From Azospirillum sp. TSH64 (GTDB taxonomy: Bacteria > Pseudomonadota > Alphaproteobacteria > Azospirillales > Azospirillaceae): a DNA stretch of 64,000 nucleotides. Shown in pieces: positions 34,759-43,226 of this stretch. The notes under the pieces are model-generated. The model ran no database searches. It had not been told where the DNA came from and worked only from the letters and a program-made list of their open reading frames with translations. Position numbers and translations under genes: made by a program. The stretch's first letter is position 1; each line of letters starts with the position of its first letter. The stretch is taken from positions 5,618,244 to 5,682,243 of the forward strand of contig NZ_LGQW01000015.1 in the NCBI RefSeq assembly GCF_003116035.1. Reading direction: 5' to 3'.

Positions 34759-35130
34759 ATGAATGCCCCGACCTGCTGCCTCGCCCGCATCCCCGCCAAT
34801 GGAAAATTCTGGCTGAAGAACGCGCGCGTTCACGACGGTTTGCGCGATATCCGGATCGAGCATGGCCGGGTCCGCGCCCTGGTGCCGGCGGGCGAGTCGC
34901 CCTGCTGTGCGCCGGGACTCGATCTCGATGGCGGTGAGGTGCGGCGGATGGACGCAGATTCTCCCGTCATGGCGGGCGACCCGGCCGATCTGTGGGTGAC
35001 GCTGTGCGGCGGCCGGACGGTGCCGATGCGGGCGGGAAAGCTTGAAACCGCAAAGCCCGAAGAAGCTGGCGGGCATTGGGATGCAGGCGGTCATAGAGAT
35101 GCGGTGCATAGGGACGGTTCGGATCGCTGA
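34759..35130 (+). pseudogene. Amidohydrolase remnant (N- and C-terminal parts joined, catalytic barrel missing)
   Basis: A 123-aa frame. Residues 16-61 (KFWLKNARVHDGLRDIRIE; ALVPAG; LDLDGGEV) look like the N-terminal beta-sandwich of cytosine-deaminase-type amidohydrolases, just up to where the metal-binding H-x-H strand should begin. Residues 69-95 (PVMAGDPADLWVTLCGGRTV) look like the C-terminal VxxGxPADLVV strand of the same family. The roughly 300-residue TIM barrel with all metal ligands is absent, so this frame cannot be a working hydrolase. An in-frame internal deletion is the simplest explanation; a novel small protein is the alternative. Confidence 0.55.
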
Positions 35131-35151
35131 ACCTTCTCGACTCCGGATGTG

Positions 35152-35173
35152 AACTGAACGATATAGTTCAGTT
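35152..35173. promoter_or_regulatory. Perfect palindrome, likely TetR-family operator of the RND operon
   Basis: AACTGAAC (35152-35159), a 6-bp spacer GATATA, and GTTCAGTT (35166-35173) form a perfect inverted repeat 61 bp before the adaptor gene start. Size and shape match operators of TetR-type repressors that control RND efflux pumps. No tetR gene is adjacent on either side. Confidence 0.75.
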
Positions 35174-35233
35174 TGCCCGGTGCCTCCGTCGGTTGCACTG
35201 CGGCAAAGCGAAACCCGCCCGGATCCCGGCCCC

Positions 35234-36385
35234 ATGCGCCACACGCTTCGCATTGCTGCACTCCTCGTCCTGGCGGCGCTCGCCGGCGGGGCTTACTGGT
35301 ATTTCGTGAAGCAGGGCGGGACCGTTGCCGGTCTGACCGCGATGGTGAACGGCGTCCTGTCCGGCGGCGCGCCGGCCCCGGGCGGCGCCTCCGGTGGGGC
35401 CGCCGGGGCCGCCAAGCCGCCGGGCGGCGCCCCGCCGATGCCGGTGGAGGCCGCCCAGGTCCGTGTCGGCACGGTCGAGCGGACGGTGACCGCCGTCGGC
35501 TCGCTGCTGTCCAACGAATCGGTGGTGGTCCGGCCCGAGATCGCCGGCCGCATCAGCGAGATCGCCTTCAAGGAAGGCCAGCGCGTCGCCAAGGGCACGG
35601 TGCTGGTCCGGCTGGACGACGCCATCGCCCGCGCCACCCTGGCCCAGGCGCAGGCGAGCATCGCCTTCTCCCGTGCCGAGCTGTCGCGTGCCGACCAGCT
35701 GGTGCGCCAGAACACCGGCCCGCTGCGCAACCGGGAGCAGGCCTCGGCCAAGCTGCTGGCCGACGAGGCGGCGGTGCAGCTTGCCAAGGCGCAGCTCGAC
35801 AAGCAGGTGATCGCCGCCCCCTTCGACGGGGTTCTCGGCCTGCGCAAGGCGTCGGTCGGCGACTTCGTCCAGGCCGGCAAGGACATTGTCAATCTAGAGG
35901 ACATCGACACCCTCAAGCTCGATTTCCGCGTGCCGGAGATGTTCCTGCCGGCGGTGAAGGTCGGCCAGACGGTGAAGGTGGCGGTGGATGCCTTCGGCGG
36001 GCGCAGCTTCGACGGAACCGTCTATGCCATCGATCCGCTGGTCGATGTGAACGGCCGCGCTCTGGCGATCCGCGCCCGCGTGCCGAATCCCGACGGCTCG
36101 CTGCGCCCCGGCCTTTTCGCCCGCGTGTCGCTGACGCTGACCACGGTGCCGGACGCGGTGCTGATCCCCGAGCAGGCCATCGTCGCCTTCGGCAAGGACC
36201 AGTTCGTCTTCAAGCTGGTGGACGGCAAGGTGGTCCAGACCCGCGTCGTGCTGGGCGAACGCCGCAACGCGGAGGTGGAGATCGCCAAGGGCCTCGCCCC
36301 CGGCGACATGGTGGTCACCGCCGGCCAGCTGAAGATCCGCGACGGCGTGCCGGTGACGGTGCTGCCGGCCAAAGCCGGGAGCTGA
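35234..36385 (+). CDS. RND efflux periplasmic adaptor (membrane fusion protein)
   Basis: A 383-aa adaptor of the AcrA/MexA family. Residues 5-24 are a signal/anchor helix, followed by a Gly/Pro/Ala linker. The lipoyl halves are VRPEIAGRISEIAFKEGQRV and VIAAPFDGVLGLRKASVGDFV, separated by a helical hairpin (about 120-170), then the beta-barrel domain (GRALAIRARVPNPDGSLRPGLFARV). No lipobox is present. ATG 35234 is chosen; GTG 35180 is an alternative with an unlikely leader. It is the first gene of the efflux operon behind the palindrome at 35152 and is followed 6 bp later by the pump gene. Confidence 0.93.
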   Translation: MRHTLRIAALLVLAALAGGAYWYFVKQGGTVAGLTAMVNGVLSGGAPAPGGASGGAAGAAKPPGGAPPMPVEAAQVRVGTVERTVTAVGSLLSNESVVVRPEIAGRISEIAFKEGQRVAKGTVLVRLDDAIARATLAQAQASIAFSRAELSRADQLVRQNTGPLRNREQASAKLLADEAAVQLAKAQLDKQVIAAPFDGVLGLRKASVGDFVQAGKDIVNLEDIDTLKLDFRVPEMFLPAVKVGQTVKVAVDAFGGRSFDGTVYAIDPLVDVNGRALAIRARVPNPDGSLRPGLFARVSLTLTTVPDAVLIPEQAIVAFGKDQFVFKLVDGKVVQTRVVLGERRNAEVEIAKGLAPGDMVVTAGQLKIRDGVPVTVLPAKAGS

Positions 36386-36391
36386 CACGCC

Positions 36392-39300
36392 ATGGTTCTC
36401 TCCGACATTTCGATCCGCCGTCCCGTCCTGGCGACGGTGATGAGCCTCGCTTTGATGCTGATCGGCATCGTGTCGTACCAGCGCCTGTCGGTGCGCGAAT
36501 ATCCCAAGATCGACGAGCCGGTCGTCACGGTGGAGACGACCTACAAGGGCGCCTCGGCCCAGATCATCGAAAGCCAGGTCACCCAGACGCTGGAGGACAG
36601 CCTCGCCGGCATCGAGGGCATCGACGTGATGTCCTCGATCAGCCGGGCGGAGAAGTCGCAGATCACCCTGCGCTTCCGGCTGGACCGCAACGTCGATGTC
36701 GCCGCCAGCGACGTGCGCGACCGGGTGGGCCGCGTCCGCGCCGCGCTGCCGTCGGAGATCGACGAACCGGTGATCGCCAAGGTCGAGGCCGACGCCCAGC
36801 CGATCATCTATCTCGCCTTCTCCTCCGACCGGCATTCGCCGCTGGAGGTGACCGATTTCGCCGACCGCTACGTCAAGGACCGGCTGCAGAACCTGCCCGG
36901 CGTGGCGCAGGTGCGCATCTTCGGCGAACGCCGCTTCGCCATGCGGCTGTGGCTCGACCCGCAGCGGATGGCCGCCTACCGGGTGACGCCGCAGGATGTC
37001 GAGACCGCGCTGCGCCGGCAGAATGTCGAGATCCCGGCCGGCCGCGTCGAAAGCGTGGCGCGCGAGTTCACCGTGGTCTCGGAGACCGACCTGCGCAGCC
37101 CGGCCGAGTTCGAGGCCATCATCCTGCGCGACGATTCGGGATATCTGGTCCGTCTGCGAGACGTCGGCCGGGCGGAGCTGGGGGCGCTCGACGAGCGGGT
37201 CAGTGCCCGTTTCAACGGCCGCGGCGCCGTCGCCATCGGCGTGGTGAAGCAGTCCACCGCCAACCCGCTGGACGTGTCGAAGGCGGTCAACGACGCGCTG
37301 CCCAAGATCCGCGCGGCGGTGCCGGACGGCATGGGGGTGGATGTCGGGTATGACAGCTCCGTCTTCATCGCCAAGTCGATCGACGCGGTGTTCCACACCA
37401 TCTTCGAAGCGATCATCCTGGTCGTTCTGGTCATCTTCTTCTTCCTGCGTTCGCTGCGGGCAACGCTGGTGCCGCTGGTGACCATCCCGGTGTCGCTGAT
37501 CGGCGGCTTCGCCCTGATGTACGCGCTGGGCTTCTCCATCAACACGCTGACCCTGCTGTCGATGGTGCTGGCCATCGGCCTCGTCGTCGATGACGCCATC
37601 GTCATGCTGGAGAACATCTTCCGCTACGTGGAGGAGGGGATGAACCCCTTCCAGGCGGCGTTGAAAGGGTCGCGCGAGATCGGCTTCGCCGTCATCGCCA
37701 TGACCATCACGCTGGCGGCGGTGTATGCCCCCATCGGCTTCATGACCGGGCGCACCGGCCGACTGTTCACCGAATTCGCCCTGACGCTGGCCGGGGCGGT
37801 GATCGTGTCGGGCTTCGTGGCGCTGACCCTGTCGCCGATGATGTGCTCCAAGCTGTTGAAGCACGAGACCAGGCACGGGCTGCTCTACCGCGCCATCGAA
37901 CGCTTCCTGGAGGGGATGACCAACGGCTACCGCCGGCTGCTGCGCCTGTCGCTGCGGGCGCGGCCGCTGGTGCTGCTGATCGGGTTGGGCGTCGCCGCCG
38001 CCAGCTATTTTCTGTTCACCGGCCTGAAGTCCGAGCTGTCGCCGGTCGAGGACCGCGGCACCATCGTCGGCATCGCCATCGCGCCGGAAGGCTCCACGCT
38101 GGACTACACCATGGGCTATGCCCAGCGGATGGAGGCGCTGTTCCGCCAGATCCCGGTGCTGGAGAAGTTCTTCGTCGTCGTCGGTTTCCCGGTGGTGAAC
38201 CAGGGCATCGCCTTCGTCCGCCTGATCGACTGGGACGAGCGCGAGGTGAAGCAGCAGGCGATCACCGCCCAGCTGTTCCCCAAGATGTTCGGCATCCCCG
38301 GAATCCTCGGATTCGTCACCAACCCGCCGTCGCTGGGCCAGAGCCCGATCGACAAGCCGGTCAACTTCGTCATCCAGACCTCGCTGCCCTTCGAGGAGTT
38401 GCAGGCGATGGTCAACGCCATGATGGCGGAGGCGCGCAACTTCCCCGGCCTGACCAACCTCGACACCGATTTAAAGCTGAACAAGCCGGAGCTGCGGGTG
38501 TCGCTGGACCGCGACAAGGCAGCCGACCTGGGGGTGGATGTCGACACGGTCGGCCGCACGCTGGAAACCTTGCTGGGCGGCCGGCAGGTGACGCGCTTCA
38601 AGAAGGACGGCAAGCAGTATGACGTGATTGTGCAGGTTGCGAATGTCGACCGCCGCAACCCGGACGACATCGCCGGCATCTATGTGCGCGGCGGCACCAG
38701 TGTAACCGGGGGAGCGGGTCAGATGATCTCGCTCGCCAATCTGGTGAAGGTCGAGGAGCGGGTGGCGCCGAAGGAGCTGAACCACTTCAACAAGTTGCGC
38801 TCCGCCACCATCACCGCGACGCTGGCACCGGGAACCTCGCTGGGCGAGGCGCTGGCGGTGATGCAGGCGGCGGCGAACAAGGTGCTGCCCGCAACCGCGC
38901 AGACCGACTATGCCGGGCAGAGCCGCGAGTTCCGCGAATCGGCGACCGGGCTCTACTTCGTCTTCATCCTGGCGCTGGCCTTCATCTATCTGGTGCTGGC
39001 GGCGCAGTTCGAGAGCTTCGTCGATCCCTTCGTCATCATGCTGACCGTGCCGCTGTCGATGACCGGCGCGCTGGCGGCCTTGCAGATGAGCGGCGGGACG
39101 ATGAACGTCTACAGCCAGATCGGCCTCGTCACCCTGGTCGGGCTGATCACCAAGCACGGCATCCTGATCGTCGAGTTTGCCAACCAGCTCCAACGCGCCG
39201 GGACCGACATCCGCAAGGCGGTGGAGGAGGCGGCCGTGCTGCGCCTGCGCCCGATCCTGATGACCACCGGCGCCATGGTGCTGGGGGCGGTGCCGCTGGC

Positions 39301-39538
39301 CTATGCCAAGGGGGCCGGTGCCGAAAGCCGGCAGGCCATCGGCGCCGTCATCGTCGGCGGCATGACTCTCGGCACGCTGCTGACCCTGTTCGTCGTGCCG
39401 ACCGTTTACAGCTATCTTGCCCGCAAGACGCCGATGCAGGATGACGCTGCCGGGGCGGAGCAGGCGGGCAATGGGTTTGGCGGGGGACATGGTGGCGGGC
39501 AGGGCGGCGGGCACGGCACGCCCCATCCGGCCGAGTGA
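36392..39538 (+). CDS. RND multidrug efflux inner-membrane pump (HAE-1 type)
   Basis: A 1048-aa proton-driven pump. It has the N-terminal first helix (ISIRRPVLATVMSLALMLIGI), two large periplasmic loops, and the paired aspartates of helix 4 in GLVVDDAIVMLENIFRYVEEG that relay protons. The C-terminal half has the matching ITKHGILIVEFANQLQR. The length is standard for AcrB-like HAE-1 pumps. The last 30 residues form a Gly/His-rich tail (GGGHGGGQGGGHG), which is unusual. The outer-membrane channel gene is not in the operon, so a TolC-type protein encoded elsewhere must complete the complex. It should export hydrophobic toxicants. Confidence 0.95.
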   Translation: MVLSDISIRRPVLATVMSLALMLIGIVSYQRLSVREYPKIDEPVVTVETTYKGASAQIIESQVTQTLEDSLAGIEGIDVMSSISRAEKSQITLRFRLDRNVDVAASDVRDRVGRVRAALPSEIDEPVIAKVEADAQPIIYLAFSSDRHSPLEVTDFADRYVKDRLQNLPGVAQVRIFGERRFAMRLWLDPQRMAAYRVTPQDVETALRRQNVEIPAGRVESVAREFTVVSETDLRSPAEFEAIILRDDSGYLVRLRDVGRAELGALDERVSARFNGRGAVAIGVVKQSTANPLDVSKAVNDALPKIRAAVPDGMGVDVGYDSSVFIAKSIDAVFHTIFEAIILVVLVIFFFLRSLRATLVPLVTIPVSLIGGFALMYALGFSINTLTLLSMVLAIGLVVDDAIVMLENIFRYVEEGMNPFQAALKGSREIGFAVIAMTITLAAVYAPIGFMTGRTGRLFTEFALTLAGAVIVSGFVALTLSPMMCSKLLKHETRHGLLYRAIERFLEGMTNGYRRLLRLSLRARPLVLLIGLGVAAASYFLFTGLKSELSPVEDRGTIVGIAIAPEGSTLDYTMGYAQRMEALFRQIPVLEKFFVVVGFPVVNQGIAFVRLIDWDEREVKQQAITAQLFPKMFGIPGILGFVTNPPSLGQSPIDKPVNFVIQTSLPFEELQAMVNAMMAEARNFPGLTNLDTDLKLNKPELRVSLDRDKAADLGVDVDTVGRTLETLLGGRQVTRFKKDGKQYDVIVQVANVDRRNPDDIAGIYVRGGTSVTGGAGQMISLANLVKVEERVAPKELNHFNKLRSATITATLAPGTSLGEALAVMQAAANKVLPATAQTDYAGQSREFRESATGLYFVFILALAFIYLVLAAQFESFVDPFVIMLTVPLSMTGALAALQMSGGTMNVYSQIGLVTLVGLITKHGILIVEFANQLQRAGTDIRKAVEEAAVLRLRPILMTTGAMVLGAVPLAYAKGAGAESRQAIGAVIVGGMTLGTLLTLFVVPTVYSYLARKTPMQDDAAGAEQAGNGFGGGHGGGQGGGHGTPHPAE

Positions 39539-39552
39539 CAGGGAGCGGCGTG

Positions 39553-39933
39553 GTGGCGAATGTTCTGATCATCGATGACGACGACGTTGCGCGTGCGGTT
39601 CTGCTGCGCACGCTGACGATGGCCGGCCATGAGGCTGTCGGTGCCAGCGACGGGCTGGAGGGGATGGAGCGGTTTCGCGGCCGTCCGGCCGACAGCCCGC
39701 TCGACCTCGTCATCACCGACATCTTCATGCCGAACCAGGAAGGTCTGGCGACGATCATGGAACTGCGGCGCGGGGCGCCGTCGCTGAAGATCATCGCGAT
39801 TTCCGGCGGCGGCGCCCGCGCGTCGCTGGACGTGCTGCCGGTGGCGGAGGCGCTGGGCGCGCACCGCACCCTGCGCAAGCCTTTCACCCCGACCGAGGTG
39901 ATGGATGTCGTGCGCGCGGTTCTGGAGGGATGA
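39553..39933 (+). CDS. Stand-alone response regulator receiver protein
   Basis: A 126-aa CheY-like receiver domain with no output domain. The acidic pocket is Asp8-Asp10 (LIIDDDD), the phospho-acceptor is Asp56 in DLVITDIFMP, Ser/Thr is in AISGGG, and Lys109 is in LRKPF. The start is placed at GTG 39553, with AGGGAG 7 bp upstream; GTG 39550 or 39535 (which would overlap the pump stop) are alternatives. Co-directional with and almost touching the RND pump gene, it may be cotranscribed with it. No sensor kinase is close, so its partner is unknown. Confidence 0.9.
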   Translation: MANVLIIDDDDVARAVLLRTLTMAGHEAVGASDGLEGMERFRGRPADSPLDLVITDIFMPNQEGLATIMELRRGAPSLKIIAISGGGARASLDVLPVAEALGAHRTLRKPFTPTEVMDVVRAVLEG

Positions 39934-39952
39934 TGTGCCTGTCCCGCGAAAT

Positions 39953-39991
39953 GCGAAGCGCCGCTCTCCGGGGAGGAGGGCGGCGCTTCGC
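39953..39991. terminator. Hairpin after the receiver gene
   Basis: GCGAAGCGCCGC (39953-39964) and GCGGCGCTTCGC (39980-39991) pair perfectly over 12 bp around a 15-nt loop. There is no T-tract, so termination would be weak or Rho-assisted. It lies 19 bp after the receiver stop. Confidence 0.6.
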
Positions 39992-40081
39992 TGTCGGGGG
40001 TTCCAGCCGATTTGCCTGACCGGGCCTTATCCGGCGCCTATGTCTGGGCGTCTATGACGCCCGGGTCAGGATTCCCGCAAG

Positions 40082-40240
40082 TCAGGCGGCTAACCGTTCT
40101 TCCTGTACTCGACGGCTCCGGCGGAGGCGCTCGAAAAGCTGCTGGACACTGTCGGGGCTGATCCCATCGCGCACCATGACGGCGATCACGATCGGATCTT
40201 CGAGCAGTTCGGAAAGGGTCGGCGTCGTGTTGCGGTCCAT
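40082..40240 (-). CDS. Small 52-aa protein, function unknown
   Basis: Minus-strand frame starting MDRNTTPTLSELLEDPIVIA and ending RVQEERLAA, with a strong ribosome site (GGGAGGGAC) just before the ATG. It is hydrophilic and mostly helical in character (VMVRDGISPDSVQQLFERL), with no signal or membrane segment. It is too short for usual gene finders, but codon use and the ribosome site support it. The 294 bp upstream (40241-40534) are AT-richer and probably hold its promoter. No family was recognised. Confidence 0.6.
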   Translation of the reverse strand: MDRNTTPTLSELLEDPIVIAVMVRDGISPDSVQQLFERLRRSRRVQEERLAA

Positions 40241-40534
40241 GCGTCCCTCCCTTTGTGTCCGGCCTCCGGGTGCCGTAGCCGTCCCTGAAGGGGGATCGGC
40301 GGACGGACGAAGCCGGCAATGGCGATTGGCCTAATCCCTGCTGCGCGCTCGTCTCGGCTTTCGGTGTCCGGATTGCCTCTGGGGATATACCCCCTTCGGT
40401 CCGGATTGTGGGTCTGAAATACAATATGGCGACCATAACTCAGACGGAGTGGTATTGTCACCCGTCCTTTTGTCAACGGCCGCTATATCTTTGTGTATTC
40501 CAGTATTAGGGCCCGCGGCAGGGGGGTCGGCCGC

Positions 40535-40915
40535 TCAGCCCTGTCCAGGCCTTGCCCGTGTCAGGCTGGCGCCGGCGGTCGGGCCGCCCGAGTCGGCCGC
40601 AGGAATGGCGACATCGACCTGCACCCGCCGCACCTTGGCATGGGACAGGCACAAATCCGCGGCGCGGTCCGCCAAATAATCGGCACCGGGTACATCGGAT
40701 TCGCCGCAAAGACGACGCAAGTCTTCGACAATATCCTCGTAAGACATCACCGCGGCGATGTCGTCGGGAAAGCCGGGGCCGGGATGGGTGACGGTCAACG
40801 TCAGGTCGAAACTGGCCTCCGGCCGGTCGGTGCGGCCGGCGAGCGCCACCACGGCGGCGAAGCCGCGCACCAGGATGGTGTAGGTGAGCGGCGCACCGCC
40901 CGGCTGGACCAGCAT
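40535..40915 (-). CDS. folB: Dihydroneopterin aldolase-like protein
   Basis: A protein of about 126 aa of the FolB/FolX tunnelling fold. It shows the early strand TYTILVRGF, the segment ASFDLTLTVTH, the MSYEDIVEDLRRLC helix and a strand VRRVQVDVAIP close to the FolB ending. FolB converts dihydroneopterin to 6-hydroxymethyl-dihydropterin in folate synthesis. The folK gene lies just upstream on the same strand, giving strong context. ATG 40915 is used; GTG 40945 or TTG 40942 could add about ten residues. The protein is divergent, so a FolX-like or non-catalytic role is possible. Confidence 0.75.
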   Translation of the reverse strand: MLVQPGGAPLTYTILVRGFAAVVALAGRTDRPEASFDLTLTVTHPGPGFPDDIAAVMSYEDIVEDLRRLCGESDVPGADYLADRAADLCLSHAKVRRVQVDVAIPAADSGGPTAGASLTRARPGQG

Positions 40916-41032
40916 GGTCCGTTTCACGCTATCGTCCGACAACACACTCTCCCGGCCGGCGAGCGGACGCCGGCATTGCAGTCCGGCCGGCACTATAGGC
41001 GGTGCGGCCGCCGCTTGCCATGGCGAGCCCGG

Positions 41033-41566
41033 TCACAGCGCTTCGGCGATGCGGACGACGGTTTCACGGCCGGGCACCTCGTCGCAGAGGTCGCCGATCC
41101 GCCGGTTCAGCAGCGGGTGGACGATGCCGGCGGCGATGTCGGCCAGCGGGCAGAGAACGAAGGCGCGCTCCGCCATGCGGGGATGGGGGATCTCCAGTTC
41201 CGGCTCCGCCACCACCCGGTCGGCATAGAGCAGGATGTCGACGTCGATGGGCCGCGGGCCGAAGCGCAGGCCGCCCAGGTCGCGGCCCAGCGACGCCTCG
41301 ATCTCCTTCAGGAAGCGCAGCAGGGCCGCCGGCTCCAGGCTGGTGGTGCCGCGCACCGCCATGTTCAGGAAGGCCGGCTGGTCGGTCACATACATCGGCG
41401 CCGTCTCGTAGAGGGCGGACTGCGCATCGATCCGCACCGCTTCGCCCAGCCGCCGGATCGCCTCGGCGAGGTTGGCGGCGCGGTCGCCCATGTTGCCGCC
41501 GAGTGCCAGATACACCGTCGCGGCGGAGGTCGATGAGGGCGGGGAGGGGGGCGTAAGCTCGGCCAT
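41033..41566 (-). CDS. folK: 2-amino-4-hydroxy-6-hydroxymethyldihydropteridine diphosphokinase
   Basis: HPPK, the pyrophosphate-transfer step just before dihydropteroate synthase in folate synthesis. The 177-aa protein has the family start VYLALGGNMGDRAANLAEAI, the YETAPMYVTDQPAFLNMAV strand, and the signature RFGPRPIDVDILLY with the two metal-binding aspartates, then IPHPRMAERAFVLCPL. The start at MAELTPP matches the family; longer frames are unsupported. It precedes folB by about 117 bp on the same strand. Confidence 0.95.
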   Translation of the reverse strand: MAELTPPSPPSSTSAATVYLALGGNMGDRAANLAEAIRRLGEAVRIDAQSALYETAPMYVTDQPAFLNMAVRGTTSLEPAALLRFLKEIEASLGRDLGGLRFGPRPIDVDILLYADRVVAEPELEIPHPRMAERAFVLCPLADIAAGIVHPLLNRRIGDLCDEVPGRETVVRIAEAL

Positions 41567-41766
41567 GGCGTCGGCGGTCCCGATATGCTGGTATGGGCTG
41601 GGGACGGAACTCCTAGCAAATCCGGACCCGCCCGTCACTTCCGGCCCGCAAGTCCGCATCGACCGGCGCCGTCCGGGAACGGACGGGCAGCGGCGGGGTT
41701 TCAGCACTGTATCAACCGGTTGAGAAGAACCCGGCGATGACACGATATTCTGGCGGAGGACGAGAG

Positions 41767-42237
41767 ATGGGCCGAGACAGGGGTATGGCAAGGACGGTTG
41801 GCGCTGCGATGATCCTTCTCGGCGGCACCGCCGTCCTCCTTGCCGGCTGCGCCACCGGCCCCGACCCGGAGATCGCGCGCCGCGCCCAGACCGCCATGGT
41901 CGGCATGCCGAAGGCCGACCTGCTGGCCTGCGCCGGCGTGCCGGACCGGCAGGCGACGGCGTCGGGGCGCGAATACTACACCTATGTCGCCCATCCGGCG
42001 GTGGCCTACAGCCCCGGCAGCAGCATCGGCATCGGAGCCGGCAGCTTCGGCGGCAGCGGCGGCGTCGGGCTCGGCCTCGGCTTCGGGGTGCCGGTCGGCG
42101 GCGGCACCGCTCCGGGATGCGAGGCGACGATGGTCATCGGCCCGCGCGGCACGGTGGAGCAGGTCAGCTACCCGGCCGGCGCCTCGCTGTCGTCCTGCAC
42201 GCCAATCGTCAGCAACTGCATGGCGCCGCGCGGCTGA
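41767..42237 (+). CDS. Putative lipoprotein with glycine-rich segment
   Basis: A 156-aa protein. The N-terminal signal ends in a lipobox LLAGC (Cys about residue 28), followed by a short domain (AQTAMVGMPKADLLACAGVPDRQ) that resembles the MGxxxxDxxxxxGxP start of small SmpA/OmlA-like outer-membrane lipoproteins, then a Gly/Ser-rich loop (about 85-115) and a Cys-containing end. GGAGGA lies 6 bp before the ATG. It is divergent from folK. The SmpA/OmlA likeness is by pattern only; otherwise the function is unknown. Confidence 0.8.
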   Translation: MGRDRGMARTVGAAMILLGGTAVLLAGCATGPDPEIARRAQTAMVGMPKADLLACAGVPDRQATASGREYYTYVAHPAVAYSPGSSIGIGAGSFGGSGGVGLGLGFGVPVGGGTAPGCEATMVIGPRGTVEQVSYPAGASLSSCTPIVSNCMAPRG

Positions 42238-42395
42238 GGATGCCGGCAAGTAAGACTTTGAGATGAGGCGGCCGGGGCTGTCGCGGTGCCCGGTTATGCC
42301 ATATCCTCGACCGTAACCCCGGCCGCAAGCCGGGGAACAGACGGCCGCAAAAGGCCGCATCAGGGTTGCCAACAGGGTTGGAGGAACCACGAACC

Positions 42396-43097
42396 ATGGA
42401 CATGAGCGGAAGCCACCGGATCGAGGCCAGCCGCGACGCGGTGTGGGCGGCGCTGAACGATCCGGACATCCTGCGCCAGTGCATTCCCGGCTGCGAGGAG
42501 GTGGTCCGGCAGTCCGACACCGAGATGACGGCCAAGGTCGTCGCCAAGGTCGGCCCGGTCAGCGCCAAATTCGCCGGCAAGGTCACCCTGTCGGACCTCG
42601 ACCCGCCCAACGGCTACACCATCACCGGCGAAGGGTCCGGCGGTGCCGCCGGCTTCGGCAAGGGCGGCGCCACGGTGACGCTGGCCGAGGAGGACGGCGC
42701 CACGCTGCTCAGCTACACCGCCAAGGCCCAGGTCGGCGGCAAGCTGGCGCAGATCGGCTCCCGGCTGGTCGACGCCACCGCCCGCAAGATGGCGGAGGAG
42801 TTCTTCGCCCGCTTTACCCAGATCGTCGGCCCCGCCCCGGCCGAGGCTGTCCCCGCCGAAACGGCTCCGACAGAAGCGGCGCCCCAGCCGGCTGTCCGTC
42901 CGGCGGTCTATTCCGATCCCGCACTGGCCTCCGCCACGCCGAAGCCCGCCGCCCGCATGGCGGAGGTGCCGCCGGAAATCCCGCTGCCGCTGCCGGTCGG
43001 GCGTGGGATGGGTGTCGGCGGCGGCAATTTCTACGTGCCGTGGGCTGCACTTCTTGTGGTTGTGGTTCTGCTCGCATCGCTTGCCTGGATGAGTTGA
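42396..43097 (+). CDS. CoxG-family (carbon monoxide dehydrogenase subunit G) protein
   Basis: A 233-aa SRPBCC-fold protein: MDMSGSHRIEASRDAVWAALNDPDILRQCIPGCEEV is the classic CoxG start, and GTATVTLAEEDG-like and YTAKAQVGGKLAQIGSRLVDATARKMAEEFF follow. After a Pro/Ala linker a C-terminal membrane helix (YVPWAALLVVVVLLASLAW) anchors it. CoxG helps assemble or recruit molybdenum hydroxylases to the membrane. No coxL/M/S genes are nearby, so the enzyme served here is not identifiable and the protein may act on another complex. Confidence 0.9.
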   Translation: MDMSGSHRIEASRDAVWAALNDPDILRQCIPGCEEVVRQSDTEMTAKVVAKVGPVSAKFAGKVTLSDLDPPNGYTITGEGSGGAAGFGKGGATVTLAEEDGATLLSYTAKAQVGGKLAQIGSRLVDATARKMAEEFFARFTQIVGPAPAEAVPAETAPTEAAPQPAVRPAVYSDPALASATPKPAARMAEVPPEIPLPLPVGRGMGVGGGNFYVPWAALLVVVVLLASLAWMS

Positions 43098-43140
43098 CGT
43101 GGCAGATTGTTCATTGGTCGTACGGCTGCATCAAAGGGGT

Positions 43141-43167
43141 TTGACACCCTTTCGGAATGTGTATGCT
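43141..43167 (+). promoter_or_regulatory. Candidate sigma-70 promoter of the cytochrome c gene
   Basis: TTGACA (43141-43146), a 15-bp spacer, and TATGCT (43162-43167), 59 bp before the cytochrome c start. The spacer is shorter than the usual 17 bp, so this is a candidate only. Confidence 0.5.
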
Positions 43168-43226
43168 GCCGCGCGATTCCGGTCGGCGCCGTCGGCCGGT
43201 GGATCCATCGGAAGGGAAGCCGAAGA

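Noticed and set aside
40411..40460. Inverted ACAATA / TATTGT pair upstream of the 52-aa gene
   Set aside because: Only six bases per arm with a long spacer; could be chance in an AT-rich patch.
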